From: Lindgomyces ingoldianus
Taxonomy: Eukaryota > Ascomycota > Dothideomycetes > Pleosporales > Lindgomycetaceae
Assembly: GCF_010093535.1 (NCBI RefSeq)
Contig: NW_022985201.1
Location: 135,621-199,620, forward strand
DNA length: 64,000 bases
Direction: 5' to 3'
Made by a program: the position numbers and the translations under genes. Below are positions 21,710-31,888 of this stretch, piece after piece (the first letter of the stretch is position 1; every line of letters begins with the position of its first letter). Below the pieces are notes generated by a model. It saw only the letters and a program-made list of their open reading frames with translations, made no database searches and had not been told where the DNA came from.

Positions 21710-22328
21710 TTACGATCCACGAGTGCTTCCTTACGTAAATTGTGGTCGAAGCGTGACACATTCTACACAAGCAACACGCACGTCCACTTTCTTTTCTCAC
21801 TGGCTGGCGTGGTTCGGTGAAAATACATTAGTATTCATTTCAATGCGAATTCAATCGTGTTGTCAAATGTTGTCTTCGGGCAATTTCGTATTCCAGCCAA
21901 TTGAGCTCCCCGAGTTTGATGGAAGGGGAAGTTGCTCGTGTGCACCAAACACTCACTAAGAATAGGCCTAATGCCTGTGAACATGAAAGACCAAGAGGTT
22001 CCGATGCTCTATCATAATAACGCACATATTTTCAAGAAAGTAAACGCTTACTCCAGAACAATGAAGCGCTTTCGTTATCTGCCGGAATACGAGAGTGTAG
22101 ATTGATGATACGAACTACCCGTAAAAGACGCGTAGCAGTGGAGACGTACATGATGAAGGCCAGGGTAAGCGATTAAACTAACTGAAGGCAACATTTGGCA
22201 ACCTCGAATCTCCCCCAGGAAGTTTGAAGCACCCATAAAATCTATGGGAATTTTTGGCACATGTCTTAGTGACTTGGAAACTATTATCCTTCGAACAAAG
22301 AAGCGGAATTCATTGCATTACGTCTTGC
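21710..22328. other. Intergenic, nothing recognised
   Basis: Only unsupported short frames. Confidence 0.5.
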
Positions 22329-22589
22329 TCAGCTACACAATACAGATGGTGGAATCCCACACCCGTTGCACGTTTCCTCGCACACTGTCCCTTAGAAGCA
22401 GTTCGTGTCCGGAATCTTGGCATTGTTCTTCACTGGGCAGCTCTCTTGTCGCTTGACTTCTCCCGCCGCTATGGCTGCTTAGTATGCCACAAATCTGACC
22501 CACATTGGCGAGTACGTACCTTCGATTGGAAGCGAAGTAACTTGAGTCGCAAGGAAGCAAGCCACGATCGTGAAAATGGAGAAGCGCAT
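22329..22589 (-). pseudogene. Small secreted cysteine-rich peptide gene, interrupted by TAA
   Basis: The start ATG at 22589 opens a strong signal peptide (MRFSIFTIVACFLATQVTS). A 45-nt intron (22475..22519, GTACGT...CTAAGCAG) follows; the frame then runs through a Kex2-type KR site and two cysteines to a TAA at 22392-22394, giving 50 residues. In the same frame beyond the TAA come 20 more codons with four cysteines before TGA (22329-22331). The full spacing is C-x12-C-x4-C-x3-C-x2-C-x7-C, as in fungal small secreted proteins. A TAA in the middle of a regular cysteine array suggests inactivation, for example CAA to TAA by RIP. An undetected second intron is the alternative. A TATAAA lies about 155 nt upstream. 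It is one of three tiny secreted genes near the UstYa pair. Confidence 0.5.
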
Positions 22590-23343
22590 GTTGATCGTTT
22601 TCGGATCGGAGGATTATGGAGATCACTCTAGAAAGGCGTTTGTGGCTTGCGAGCTTGGTTGAACTTCTCGACTTGGTGGTAGATGATGAATTGAAGTGTT
22701 GAATTGGCGACCTGATTCTCAACCAAATTGATCAGGACAGACTTTATACCTTTTCAGAGATGAATGCAACCCTCAGCTGTCATCAATAGCTCTGAGACAT
22801 GGCAAGGAAACTCTTGTCGCTGTTCTTGACAATCTTGCACGGTCCCCGAAGACCCTTCACCTAGCTAGGGTTACATATTGACGCAAGCAATGGGGTTATG
22901 ATTTCCTGTATGCAAGACAACGGAGCTGATAGAAAGATACAATCTCCCCTTCTCGGCATATGCCTCGAGGTTGAGAAGTAGTGCGGATGCAGACAACCAT
23001 TGGCCGTGAGTTTCACCTAGAGATTCGATTCGGAATGTTATGCGGCCGTTTCGTATCGAATGCTACCCACCAGACTTGATCAATCTAATTTCCTCGTATC
23101 TTATCTGGTGCCCTGCTCTTGGTAAGTGAATGCTACCAGAGTCGTCATGAGATGAATAGACTTACACAATCTTGCATAGACTAAACACCCAAGTGTGAAG
23201 GGGTGATTGCGGCACAGCGCCACCATGCTTATTCTATGGTTGCTGCCTTCAAATAATGGCTGGTAGGCTCTCGTGATCACTCAGCTCACAGTTAAAAGGC
23301 TCACCTTCGATCCAAGTTGCTGCAACACTACTTTACTGTCAGC
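22590..23343. other. Divergent promoter region before the first UstYa-like gene
   Basis: No supported gene. It holds the TATA element of the small secreted gene (22743-22748, minus strand). Confidence 0.5.
22743..22748 (-). promoter_or_regulatory. TATA box (TATAAA)
   Basis: TATAAA read on the minus strand, 154-160 nt before the ATG at 22589. Confidence 0.4.
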
Positions 23344-24328
23344 ATGACTAACGAATCGGAGCACAACCGACTATTGCTTGAAGAACAGGACGATCAAGGG
23401 GATCCAGTCTCCGAGCTTCCTCTTCCGTGGAGAGGGAACCGGACTTCCCAACCATCCTCAACCTGGTTCATGATATGCCTTCTTCTGTACGCCTTTACCA
23501 CCACTATATTACTTGGCTGGATGGTAATCGCAGATCGAAATGCCAGTAAACTGCCTTATTGTAAGTCCCGCACCTCTTGAATGTGAATGTTCCTCCTATA
23601 GTGACATCTTCAATAGCTCCTATCAATCAAGTCCTCGAAAATGAGCTTCAAGATGTATACGACAAATCACAGTCGGTTTTCTACGGTGAGCCCTCAGAGG
23701 AACTTGATGCCGCTTGGATGGAATTGGTTCATCGTGAGCTACCCTAGAAATATTTACGACTTTCTTCTAAAGGGATCATTGCTGAGGTATAACACAGCGA
23801 TGCTTATACAGGCATCAAAACACGAAGTAAAGCTCACAAGCGACAACCCAGAGGAAAGACTGGAGCTCATTGATGGAGGATATCTCGGTAGTCTAGGAGT
23901 ATACCATGAACTACACTGCCTAGTGTGTACTTCAAGCCCTTTTCGAATAGGTATTGACGTCTTCACAGCGGCGGATCTACTGGAATTTCCACGAAGAAAC
24001 ATACTACCCAAACATGACCGAAAGCCAGAGGGAGTATCAAAGGGAGCATTCAAGTAAGTTTAAAACTCCAAAATTCGTTGCAGTGACATAAGGCTAAAGG
24101 GGGTTAGGACACTGTATTGAAGCTATCCGACGTAGCCTTATGTGCACGGCTAACACAGCTCTCTATACCTTCGAGTGGGACGAGAAGAACTCGCATTCGA
24201 AACAAGTGCTTGTTTCCAAAGCAAAGAGAAAATGCGTAAAGTGGGAACCTCTGCATAAGTGGGCAAGTGAAAGATCGGTCGGACTTTACCCTCAATTCTG
24301 GAGACCTAATTTGAAGTCATCACTGTAG
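23344..24328 (+). CDS. UstYa/DUF3328-family oxidase-like protein 1
   Basis: Exons 23344..23560, 23617..23733, 23798..23922, 23969..24053 and 24108..24328 give 254 residues. A hydrophilic N-terminus precedes one membrane helix (WFMICLLLYAFTTTILLGWM, 41-60), and the rest faces the lumen. The two conserved motifs of the family are intact: HELHC (H148, H151, C152, after the GGYLGSLGVY lead) and RHCIEAIR (H183, C184). A late MCTANTALYTFEW and a KCVKW pair add further family positions. UstYa proteins catalyse oxidative cyclisation in ustiloxin, phomopsin and asperipin RiPP biosynthesis and act in the secretory pathway; relatives also occur in some peptide-synthetase clusters. A second member lies 2.3 kb downstream and three tiny secreted-peptide genes lie nearby. 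Its substrate is unknown. Confidence 0.87.
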
Positions 24329-24892
24329 CATTTCTAGTTGTACGCACTTTCAGGAATGCAAAATAGCCCAGGAGACTATCTCCGAATACCGTGATTGAAT
24401 TTCTAAATTGGTGCTGTCCATTGTCAACATGCTAAGGCCAAGCTTGGATCCACACCAAATTCCTGGAAAGTCGTATGTACGTTCGTTCTCTGACCATGGC
24501 TAGGGATCTTCGTTAAGGATAAGGTTATCACGGCACAGCGTCTGTAAGACGGCAGAATAGCGACCCGACATCCGAACTTTCTCGTCGAATAATTTCCAAT
24601 GCACTGGGAATACGGCAGCATCGATCGCTGAAGTGTGGTTCAAAATTTACGAAGCATGTTCACCGCATTTCTGCAGTTATGCCATTCAGCTGAAGAGATA
24701 TTCAAATTTACGAAGCCCGAATGCAACCCTTCATGGACATCACTAGTCCTGGTGCATATTCAAGACCATTTTTACTTTCTCTAACTCAGATTTTCGGTCA
24801 CATTTCCCCAAGCTGCATTTCGTTCTAACCCACTCAAAGAATTAAAAGACGGGTAGATGACAGGTTGGTTCGGTGCATTGCCGGGGAGACAC
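24329..24892. other. Intergenic, nothing recognised
   Basis: No supported frame. Confidence 0.5.
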
Positions 24893-25091
24893 TTAGGAAG
24901 AGTCAATAACTCCATTGGAAAAGGGCAGTAACCGCTTACGAGAGATTGTTGAAATCACGTCAGAGCCTTTTAAAGTTAGCAAGAAATTCAATTTGCGGTT
25001 TACATTACTAACCAAGGGTTTTAAGGTTTATTGGAATTGCAACTATGGTTGAAGCGAGGAAAGCTGCCAGAAAGGCGGAGGGGAACTTCAT
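24893..25091 (-). CDS. Tiny secreted peptide with Kex2-like RKR site, candidate RiPP precursor
   Basis: ATG at 25091; exon 1 is 25013..25091. A 46-nt intron follows with GTTAGT donor, a perfect TGCTAAC branch site and an AAAAG acceptor, then exon 2 24893..24966 ending in TAA. The product is 50 residues: signal peptide MKFPSAFLAAFLASTIVA, a short spacer, then SRKR followed by the 12-residue tail LLPFSNGVIDSS. The tribasic site is what the Golgi protease Kex2 cuts. Dikaritin precursors (UstA type) are secreted, carry Kex2 sites before each core and sit beside UstYa genes; this gene meets the first two features but has only one putative core and no tyrosine. Hence it could equally be an unrelated secreted peptide. 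The splice signals and open frame argue for a real gene. Confidence 0.5.
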
Positions 25092-25502
25092 CTTGGGTGA
25101 GCTGTCCGACGTTGGGTTCAAGAATAAGAGAGAATTGAGGGCTGGGGTGTGAGGTTCAGGTTGGTTTTGAAATGGGGGAGTGCAACGAGGATATGGGTGC
25201 ATATGTACAGGGACGCATCCAAGGCCCAAGAATTTTAATTGGTTATTTTTCGTGTGTGACTTTTCTCTACGTCCTCTCGGTGCATGAGAAGGTAGAGTGT
25301 TCTATAACAGGTAATTATCCCGCCCACAGGATTCCTCGTCGTTATCAAACAAGCACCATTCCGAGAGAAATAAACACGCAGAATTTTAGCCAAGGATCCC
25401 GCTCCTTCCCATCAGAATCAATAAATCCGATTTCCAGAGGATGAGAGATATTTCCAGAACATCGGTCCGTTTCATCCTTCTGAATCCCAATCCGCCGCTT
25501 CC
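25092..25502. other. Intergenic, nothing recognised
   Basis: Presumed promoter of the minus-strand peptide gene at 25091. Confidence 0.45.
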
Positions 25503-25835
25503 TCAGAATACGTTCAGGCAAGGTCCTTGGACGCCTTGAGCGTCCCTAGCTTTCACAGACGCAATGATTGTGGGATCTACTTATGGAAGGGTTAGTGGAA
25601 CGAACATCCTGAAAGGATTCGCGAAGAGACGAACCTGTTGGACATTTTGTCGTTTTGGCTATGGCAAGCCCGGACTTTGCTATCGTCTGTAAGGTAGTTG
25701 GGGTCGCTATTGACGATGCAAGTTAGAAAATGCTATTGCCAAGATCATGTGGGAGGAGGGCAGCTCACGTGATTCAACATCTGCTGCAGTAACCATCCCC
25801 ACGACAAATATCATAAGAATTGAAGCAACTTTCAT
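25503..25835 (-). CDS. Small secreted peptide, three exons
   Basis: Exons 25769..25835, 25635..25706 and 25503..25579 give 71 residues. Introns of 62 nt (GTGAGC, TTCTAAC branch, ATAG) and 55 nt (GTTCGT, CACTAACC branch, AAG or TAG acceptor three bases apart) keep the frame. The first 17 residues (MKVASILMIFVVGMVTA) are a clear signal peptide. The mature part is Thr/Ala-rich with two cysteines (KTTKCPT and QGPCLNVF), the second near the C-terminus, and a basic SVKAR just before DAQGVQG. No known domain. Its place between the two UstYa-like genes, its strand and its exon layout match the neighbouring RKR peptide gene, which suggests a shared origin or pathway. It may be a secreted effector-like peptide or a modified-peptide precursor. 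Confidence 0.5.
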
Positions 25836-26594
25836 GATGTCAGATCTTCTGCAATACTCGGGCTTGTGGACGAAAGAAGAAGGTGGCGAGTGCGGAAGTT
25901 CAAAGCGATTGCGCCCGCATTTGTACGCCGCTCGCATCTCTTCAAACCTGGATTTCCTCCTGTACAGAGTACACGTACCCCACAACATACATCCAAGCGA
26001 TGAAGTATTCTTAGAATTGTCCCGCTCGCATCTCGCATCAATAACTCAATATTGATAATGGACACTGCGCTCTTCGATATTTCCCAAGACGAGTTTTCCA
26101 GGCGCCACAAATCTTCACCAAGTCCCGAAGAGCCTTCCATTGACCATTATATTACCATAATTCGATTAACCGTGGGTTAGAGTCAGCCTTCGTCGTGTCC
26201 TCATTACCATTGATTACTTCCGATGCATTTTAAAGTGTGGTGGTACCCAACTTTATCCGAATACCCGTTTGTTGCACAGCATGAGCAACCAGGGACGATA
26301 TTTTGCGGCCCTTAACAATGATTCATTGGTTCTTCCCAGCCATAATTCTCTCTTTTTATTCCTTCAGGAGCAATTCGGACGGTCGCCCTGATACAGGGAG
26401 GCTGACCAGTGGGCCGACCGTTTATCACGTGGCTTCAACTGCTCTGGCCACCCGCAGGGCGCCTTTGGAGCTTCCGTGCTCAATCAAATCCCGAAATTAT
26501 TTCAAGTCCAGTGTCCCTTAGCCTCCAATAAGTCCATTATTGCAGCATATGGGCTTGAGCATGAAAATCGGTAGCACCCACACCTACCACTGCG
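25836..26594. other. Divergent promoter region before the second UstYa-like gene
   Basis: A short plus-strand frame starting at 26318 has a hydrophobic N-terminus but no continuation that I can support. Confidence 0.45.
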
Positions 26595-27551
26595 ATGATG
26601 GATGAGCAGAAGGAAAGCCTCTTAGCAGATTGTTCAGATAGTGGCTTTCAGCGACGCAAGACCAACCTTGCCCATCTCCTCCTCCGTGAGCGGCGTTGCC
26701 TCGGAATCTATCTTGTCCTTCTACACTTACTCTTTATCGTCGCTATTCTCTATCCCGTATTTCTTCGAAGCTCAGGAGAAGCTGATGTCGAAAGAAGTAT
26801 ATACTGTATGCAATCGTAATTAAAAATTCTGTAGAAGCGTCTCTAACATTCGATTCCCATAGCCCCAGCTCGCAATGCAATCGAGCATACCATAAAGAGC
26901 GATTTTGCGACCAATCATTCCCACTACGGCCTCTTCAATGGCCGCCCGAATACCAAAAACGATGATGCATGGCGAGAACTTGTGAATCGTATCTCTCCCC
27001 CAACCTCCCTCCACTGAACGTTAAATAACCCCTTTTAGCGACATACTTCTCGGTGACGGACAGTGAGATGCAAGCCGCAAAAATGTCGACCGACGAAGCA
27101 ATTCCACTAGCAGAAGGCGGATATCTTGGAGCCCTGGCTGTATATCATCAACTTCATTGCTTGAGAAGGTTGAGAGTGTATATATATAAAGAGGCTTACT
27201 ATAGCGAGGAGGATCTAGAGGATATCAAGAATGGGCCAATGGACGATTACACACATGCGCATTTAGGTAAGATTTTTTTGGGATATAAAGGAGATGTGGT
27301 ATTAACTATGCATAGACCATTGTATCGAGGCACTTAGACTGCTGGTTATGTGTCGAGGAGATGTGAGTCTATATACGTTTACTTGGGCGAAGGATTACCC
27401 CAATGCAACTAAGAATATTTTGTCAAGAGTAAATGCACCAAGGCAATGCGTGGATTGGGATAGACTGGAGAGCTGGGCAAAGGAGAGGGCAGTCCCTTGG
27501 TCACCAAAGCTGGTTGATCCAAGTGGGGAGATTGTTACAGGAAATGCTTGA
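26595..27551 (+). CDS. UstYa/DUF3328-family oxidase-like protein 2
   Basis: Exons 26595..26805, 26863..26988, 27039..27266 and 27316..27551 give 266 residues (an alternative start at 26598 removes one Met). A single membrane helix (LGIYLVLLHLLFIVAILYPV) follows a short cytosolic lead. Family motifs are intact: YHQLHC (H149, H152, C153) after GGYLGALAVY, and LDHCIEALR (H190, C191) after YTHAHL. Introns 1 and 2 fall at the same residues and phases as in the other UstYa-like gene (after SPx and before a proline), so the two are paralogues by old duplication; this one lacks the intron after HxxHC. The predicted role is oxidative tailoring of a secreted peptide in the secretory pathway. Catalytic partners have not been found in the window. 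Confidence 0.87.
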
Positions 27552-28132
27552 TAACGGAGCAAATGTAACCAATCTCAAGTGTCCACTTCGTATACTAGCA
27601 TTTGAGCGTACGCTCAAGTCAGTTGGAGATATCTCATCGCTCAATGTCGTCTTGCAGCCTATCACCGAATAGTTCAGTGCACCACCAAAATATTTAAAGT
27701 ATTGGAGATGTGTAAGCCATACACGTGTCTTTCCAATCATCTTACCTCAAGTAGCAACATCTGAACTAAACCGATCAGCAGTGCCGTCTTGAACAAGATC
27801 AATATATTCTTATCTTTCTTCATAAAGCCAGAATCGTAGTCCGCACCTTCCACATTCTCTGATCCCACTCTACAACTCATTTGCGAGGACATACGTAGCT
27901 CGATTCTATATTATATATACCTGCCGCATGCACGATACACCTAGGGGTGGATTAAAGGGAGTGTGTTTATCTCGGACGGCGTCGAACGGAGGAAGAGTTA
28001 GCGATCCAGCTTGCGCGCAACGGCACGTCTAAAATTCTTATTCGTAAGTATACAAGAACCTCGGACTTCCATGACGATCTACATAAGTTGAAACTGCTTT
28101 CTTCCGACTGGCGATCCCTTGGCTAGCATTTC
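27552..28132. other. Intergenic, nothing recognised
   Basis: A plus-strand protein-like stretch begins at about 27960 and appears to continue into the decayed frame at 28133. Confidence 0.4.
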
Positions 28133-28790
28133 TTGGTTGCGATTAAAGCCATGAAAGTCGGATCCTTCAAGCCCCTGTGCCAACACACTGCTGAGGCGCG
28201 CGAGTTCGCATCGCGATGGATGGGCAGAATAATAGAGCTACTCGATGACCTTCCACTCATGGATGTTTGCTCTTGTTGCAGCAGGGTCTACCTGCGCAGT
28301 ATTTCTGAGAAGCGCAGCGCACAATCATGTGGCTACATATTTGTCTCTAATGTTTCTTTGAACCACTTAAATAGAATTAGACGTGTGACCCTCTGCGTTA
28401 CCGCGACCCGAGCCTGCGAGATAGGGCATATGGCCAACCCCTCGAACTTTGGTGGGAGCTGGCTGCACCAAAGGATCGTTGGCCGATTTGATTAAAGCTT
28501 TTCAGCGATGCGTTGTTGTTGAGCAACATCTTAGATCGGGAAATCTTTGAGACTCCTGGGGCTCCTGGGGGACTTCTCATTGAGCTTACGGCTTACAAGA
28601 TTGAGAAGTGGAAGTATGATCGATATAGTGAATCGAAGATCGTTTGTGACATTGAACCCCGATACAAGGAGATCATCGCCAAGTTAATACACACGATGAT
28701 CTAGGCTCGTCGAGATTACATGCCTAGAGCTAAGGAATCTGATATCTTGACTGCGACTAAAGCAGCGACTCTTGAGAGAAGAGTCTGACG
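28133..28790 (+). pseudogene. Decayed unidentified gene
   Basis: Protein-like plus-strand pieces in changing frames follow each other: a segment with EFASRWMGRIIELLDDLPLM (about 28204-28260), then LLSNILDREIFETPGAPGG (about 28516-28570) and KYDRYSESKIVCDIEPRYKE up to a TAG at about 28702. A few more residues (RRDYMPRAKES) lie beyond it. No domain is recognisable. Frame changes without good splice sites and the late stop suggest erosion. It could have continued further upstream, to about 27960. It sits directly downstream of the UstYa pair, so its lost function may have belonged to the same locus, but nothing shows this. Confidence 0.3.
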
Positions 28791-29994
28791 AGGGTTGCTC
28801 GGGTCTGTTATGGCCTCATGGTTATGAGTTCCCTCCATCTCTTGTACGTAGAGATCCCACTTCCAGATAGTAGCCGTTGATAAATGAAGCTAAAATCGTG
28901 GTGGCTGGTTGGTCTAAGAACAATTCACATACAATAAAACTATTATTTCTTATATACTTTAGACATCATGAGTTCGTGACCTAGAACACCTCTTAGTAAG
29001 CTCGTAAAGACTGCCTATGGATATGGCATATATACTACTTACTTGCGTATTTGCTGCCTCTTGTCTCTCGAAGCGAAGGATTAGTCTATGCGTTAGTTTT
29101 TCTACAAGTCCCTTGTGAAGTTCTCTAAATGTGTTATGTGGCACACTAAGCCCTTCAAGGCGACTGTAAAATGGTATTGTGCGTAGAATTTATGATGAAA
29201 TGGGGATACTTTGGTTGACAATGGAGTGAGAACTAGGTTTTTGTTGCCGTCTTGTGTGCATAATGTGAACATCAAACTTTAAACGAATTTTCCTTGGTCT
29301 TGTCCTTTCACTAGCAATGTACCTCCGCACTCTTCTGCATGGTAGAATATTGCGAATCCCATACCATCCGTCACCAGTTCTCCCAGCTCTCTGACCTTCG
29401 CGCCAATCTAGAAAGTCGCATTTCATCTATTACAGCCAAGCAAACCTTTAGGTTTGCTTGCGTGAGGAGATAAAGAATTATCGAGATGAAGTTCTTCACT
29501 GCTACAAGGTCTTCACTCGCGAGCTAGACAGGTACACCCAGAGACGAAACAGGAAGGGTCATCGGGAAGACCAGATACGGAATATGGAGTAAATTTCCTT
29601 TTCACGTTGATGTTATTGAAGCTCGAGCTCGAGTATGCACATGAGGGTAGATAATGCTAGGCTTTACCCGACAGCCTTGAATAGTTTGGTGCTATCTCGT
29701 TATCTCCTTTTCGGCACTCGAAAAGAAAAGAACCAGGATGGCAGCACGCATCATCTAGATCCTCGGGTGCATATATCAATGGAGGGACTTAGCTCCTGAA
29801 TGGAGGAGGCATCAGCTTGATTATCTTGTTCTTGATCCAGTATTACAGCTCAACTCACTCCCAGACAAGTATAAGTGACTCGCCGATGCAACAAAGTAGC
29901 CTAACTTAGAGCGGTTGGCCTTCTAAGGCCATGTGGGTAGATTGAGCGCGGCCGAAATAACCCATGTACGGTGATTTGAAAAGGAGGCTGCCGC
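28791..29994. other. Intergenic
   Basis: No supported gene. It contains a perfect hairpin at 29437-29460 and a minus-strand protein-like stretch (DWREGQRAGRTGDGWYGIR, about 29350-29410) too short to assign. Confidence 0.4.
29437..29460. repeat. Perfect 10-bp stem, 4-nt loop inverted repeat
   Basis: CAAGCAAACC, loop TTTA, GGTTTGCTTG. No T-tract or gene end is nearby that would make it a clear regulatory signal. Confidence 0.7.
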
Positions 29995-31011
29995 ATGGGC
30001 AAAATTAGCAGCACTGAGCAGTACATGTTGCCAGCAAATGAAGAGACTTCGCAAAGGTCTTGCCCGATCTGTGGCCGATCCTTTGCTAGTACAGAAGATC
30101 AAGATTTCGAACCAGCTGTGGAGAGGAGGTGCGGACATCTTATGGGTAAATACTCCCTCCAGAAGTGGGTTGATTGGGGGCAGGAAAATAGAGACACATA
30201 CCGTCAGTGCCGATCGCTACTGGTAGGCGATCCGGTCGAGATATTCCAAGCGAGCACACACCCGCTCATCCGAGAGTACCGTACCGTCTTCGATGAAACG
30301 CGAGCTTTCGACCGTAATATCGATCAACTTCTTCTCTGTTATGGCGAAGAAGTCAGCACGTTGGACTCGTGGTCAAGTTACGAGCCGACGCCTTGATGAA
30401 CTTGAAAGGGCTTTGAGTGAGGGTTGGAGAAGCAACAGAATGACAGAGCCCCGACACAGGTGGCCCAAGGACCACCTAGGTAGGGTGGTGTTGACGATGA
30501 ATGATCAACGAGTGGCCGCCTCATACTTTCTATCCCATAGGGAAATCTACCAGGTAAGAAGATGTACATTGAAACTGCCGACTCAGATATGACTTCTAAT
30601 GGACTTGATTGAACATATCTCAAATTACCTTGCCGTGGGTTCCAGGCCAAATCCACTATTAGACGGAGGGAACGTAGGTGGCCGGAAACTGAGGATAGGA
30701 CCTTCCTCCAGAGGAACCTCCATCGATGCAACTCCGAGGGAGAACATCATTGGGTTTCTCCTCACTGTCAAAGCACAAGTCGCCCAAACGAAAATGGTGG
30801 CAGTCCACTATCTCATAATTTCTCGGTCGGAATGCATTCTATAGCTCTGCGAGAGCTCACCAATACCCTACAAGCCCTCCAAGCACGTGCGATCACCCGT
30901 TCTCTTCCCGAATCCTCCACATTGTTACCTGGCAGCAAAAACAGTAAAGCGCCTCTCATCGACGACTTGAAAGCAGAAGCAAGGAGCGAGAGCAGTGCTA
31001 TCGTCGATTAA
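29995..31011 (+). CDS. RING-like protein with missing zinc ligands, possibly decaying
   Basis: The best model has exons 29995..30371, 30409..30553 and 30646..31011 (295 residues). The 92-nt second intron is ordinary (GTAAGA...TTCCAG). The first would be only 37 nt, so a frameshift there is the alternative. The N-terminus resembles a RING finger: SCPICGRSF (CxxC), then RRCGHLMGKYSLQKWVDWG, then DTYRQCRS. The CGH is kept, but the next ligand (usually C after GK) is Tyr and the final CPxC reads YRQC, so at least two of eight zinc ligands are lost. The C-terminal part is polar and unstructured, ending ARSESSAIVD. RING proteins are E3 ubiquitin ligases; this copy is probably inactive or on its way to a pseudogene. 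Confidence 0.45.
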
Positions 31012-31888
31012 ATAACCTACACCTATGGCAATGAGGCCTTGGCTCCTAAACCGGCCTCTAAGAGGGATGTGGGTTAGCTGTTCTGATTCCACTACGTAAA
31101 CGTGCGACTAAAAGCCGATATGATGGCGAGCCTGATGACTCCGTGACCAACGTCGTGGATGTCAAGTTTCTCAAGTAGTTTGTGCAGCGGCGATTATACT
31201 GTGTGCTCTCACTTCGAGACTCTTGAGCGGACCCTTGTGAATCCTGTTTCTACACCCATATTGCTTGCCCCTCTTGGCCGCTAGATCTAGGAGGCAATGC
31301 TTACCACACGCCGTTCCTACTCTACATCTCCCAAGTAATCTACTATGTAAATAGCAGCGAAGCTGGACAGACCGCAGCTGCCTTTGACGCGACCTTCCAA
31401 AATAAGCTGAGCTACCACACCAAATCTCCGAAATAATTATCTGTACCACGAACCAAGTCTCGGTGCTTTTCGGCACCACGATGCCCCAGATTCCGGCAGT
31501 CGATATTGCTTCCGTTAAATTTAAGAAGTACTCTCCCCGGATCTTGGCAGATCAGATAATACGGCTGCGGTTGGTGTAGGTTAGATCTCGTCTTTCACCC
31601 GGGATACACCCGGAAGCTTGGCCACGCTTGGCCTCTTACGCATATTCGACAACGCTACCAGGATGCCGAAAAGGTGGGGGGGGCCAGATGAGTGTTGAAA
31701 TTGCGAAATTGAAGATCCAAGAGAAGTATGAAAAAGGAAATTCCTCCAATAGGAAGTGGACTGTGCGAAGGAAGAGGAGAGGAAATATTGATATAAATAC
31801 CATGAAGATGACGGCACTGAGCGTTCCCCTCTTGCAACAAACCTTCTTAGATTTAAACAATCAGTTGGATTTCTCCCCTAAACCCAAC
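31012..31888. other. Intergenic, promoter of the LPMO gene
   Basis: Decayed protein-like scraps occur at about 31290-31440 (plus strand) without a usable frame. A TATA box lies near the right end. Confidence 0.45.
31792..31799 (+). promoter_or_regulatory. TATA box (TATAAATA)
   Basis: TATAAATA lies 90-97 nt before the LPMO ATG at 31889, in the expected core-promoter window. Confidence 0.5.

Noticed and set aside
26318..26521. Short plus-strand frame with hydrophobic N-terminus before the second UstYa-like gene
   Set aside because: Looks like a signal peptide at first, but the continuation has no support and it lies in the promoter of the next gene.
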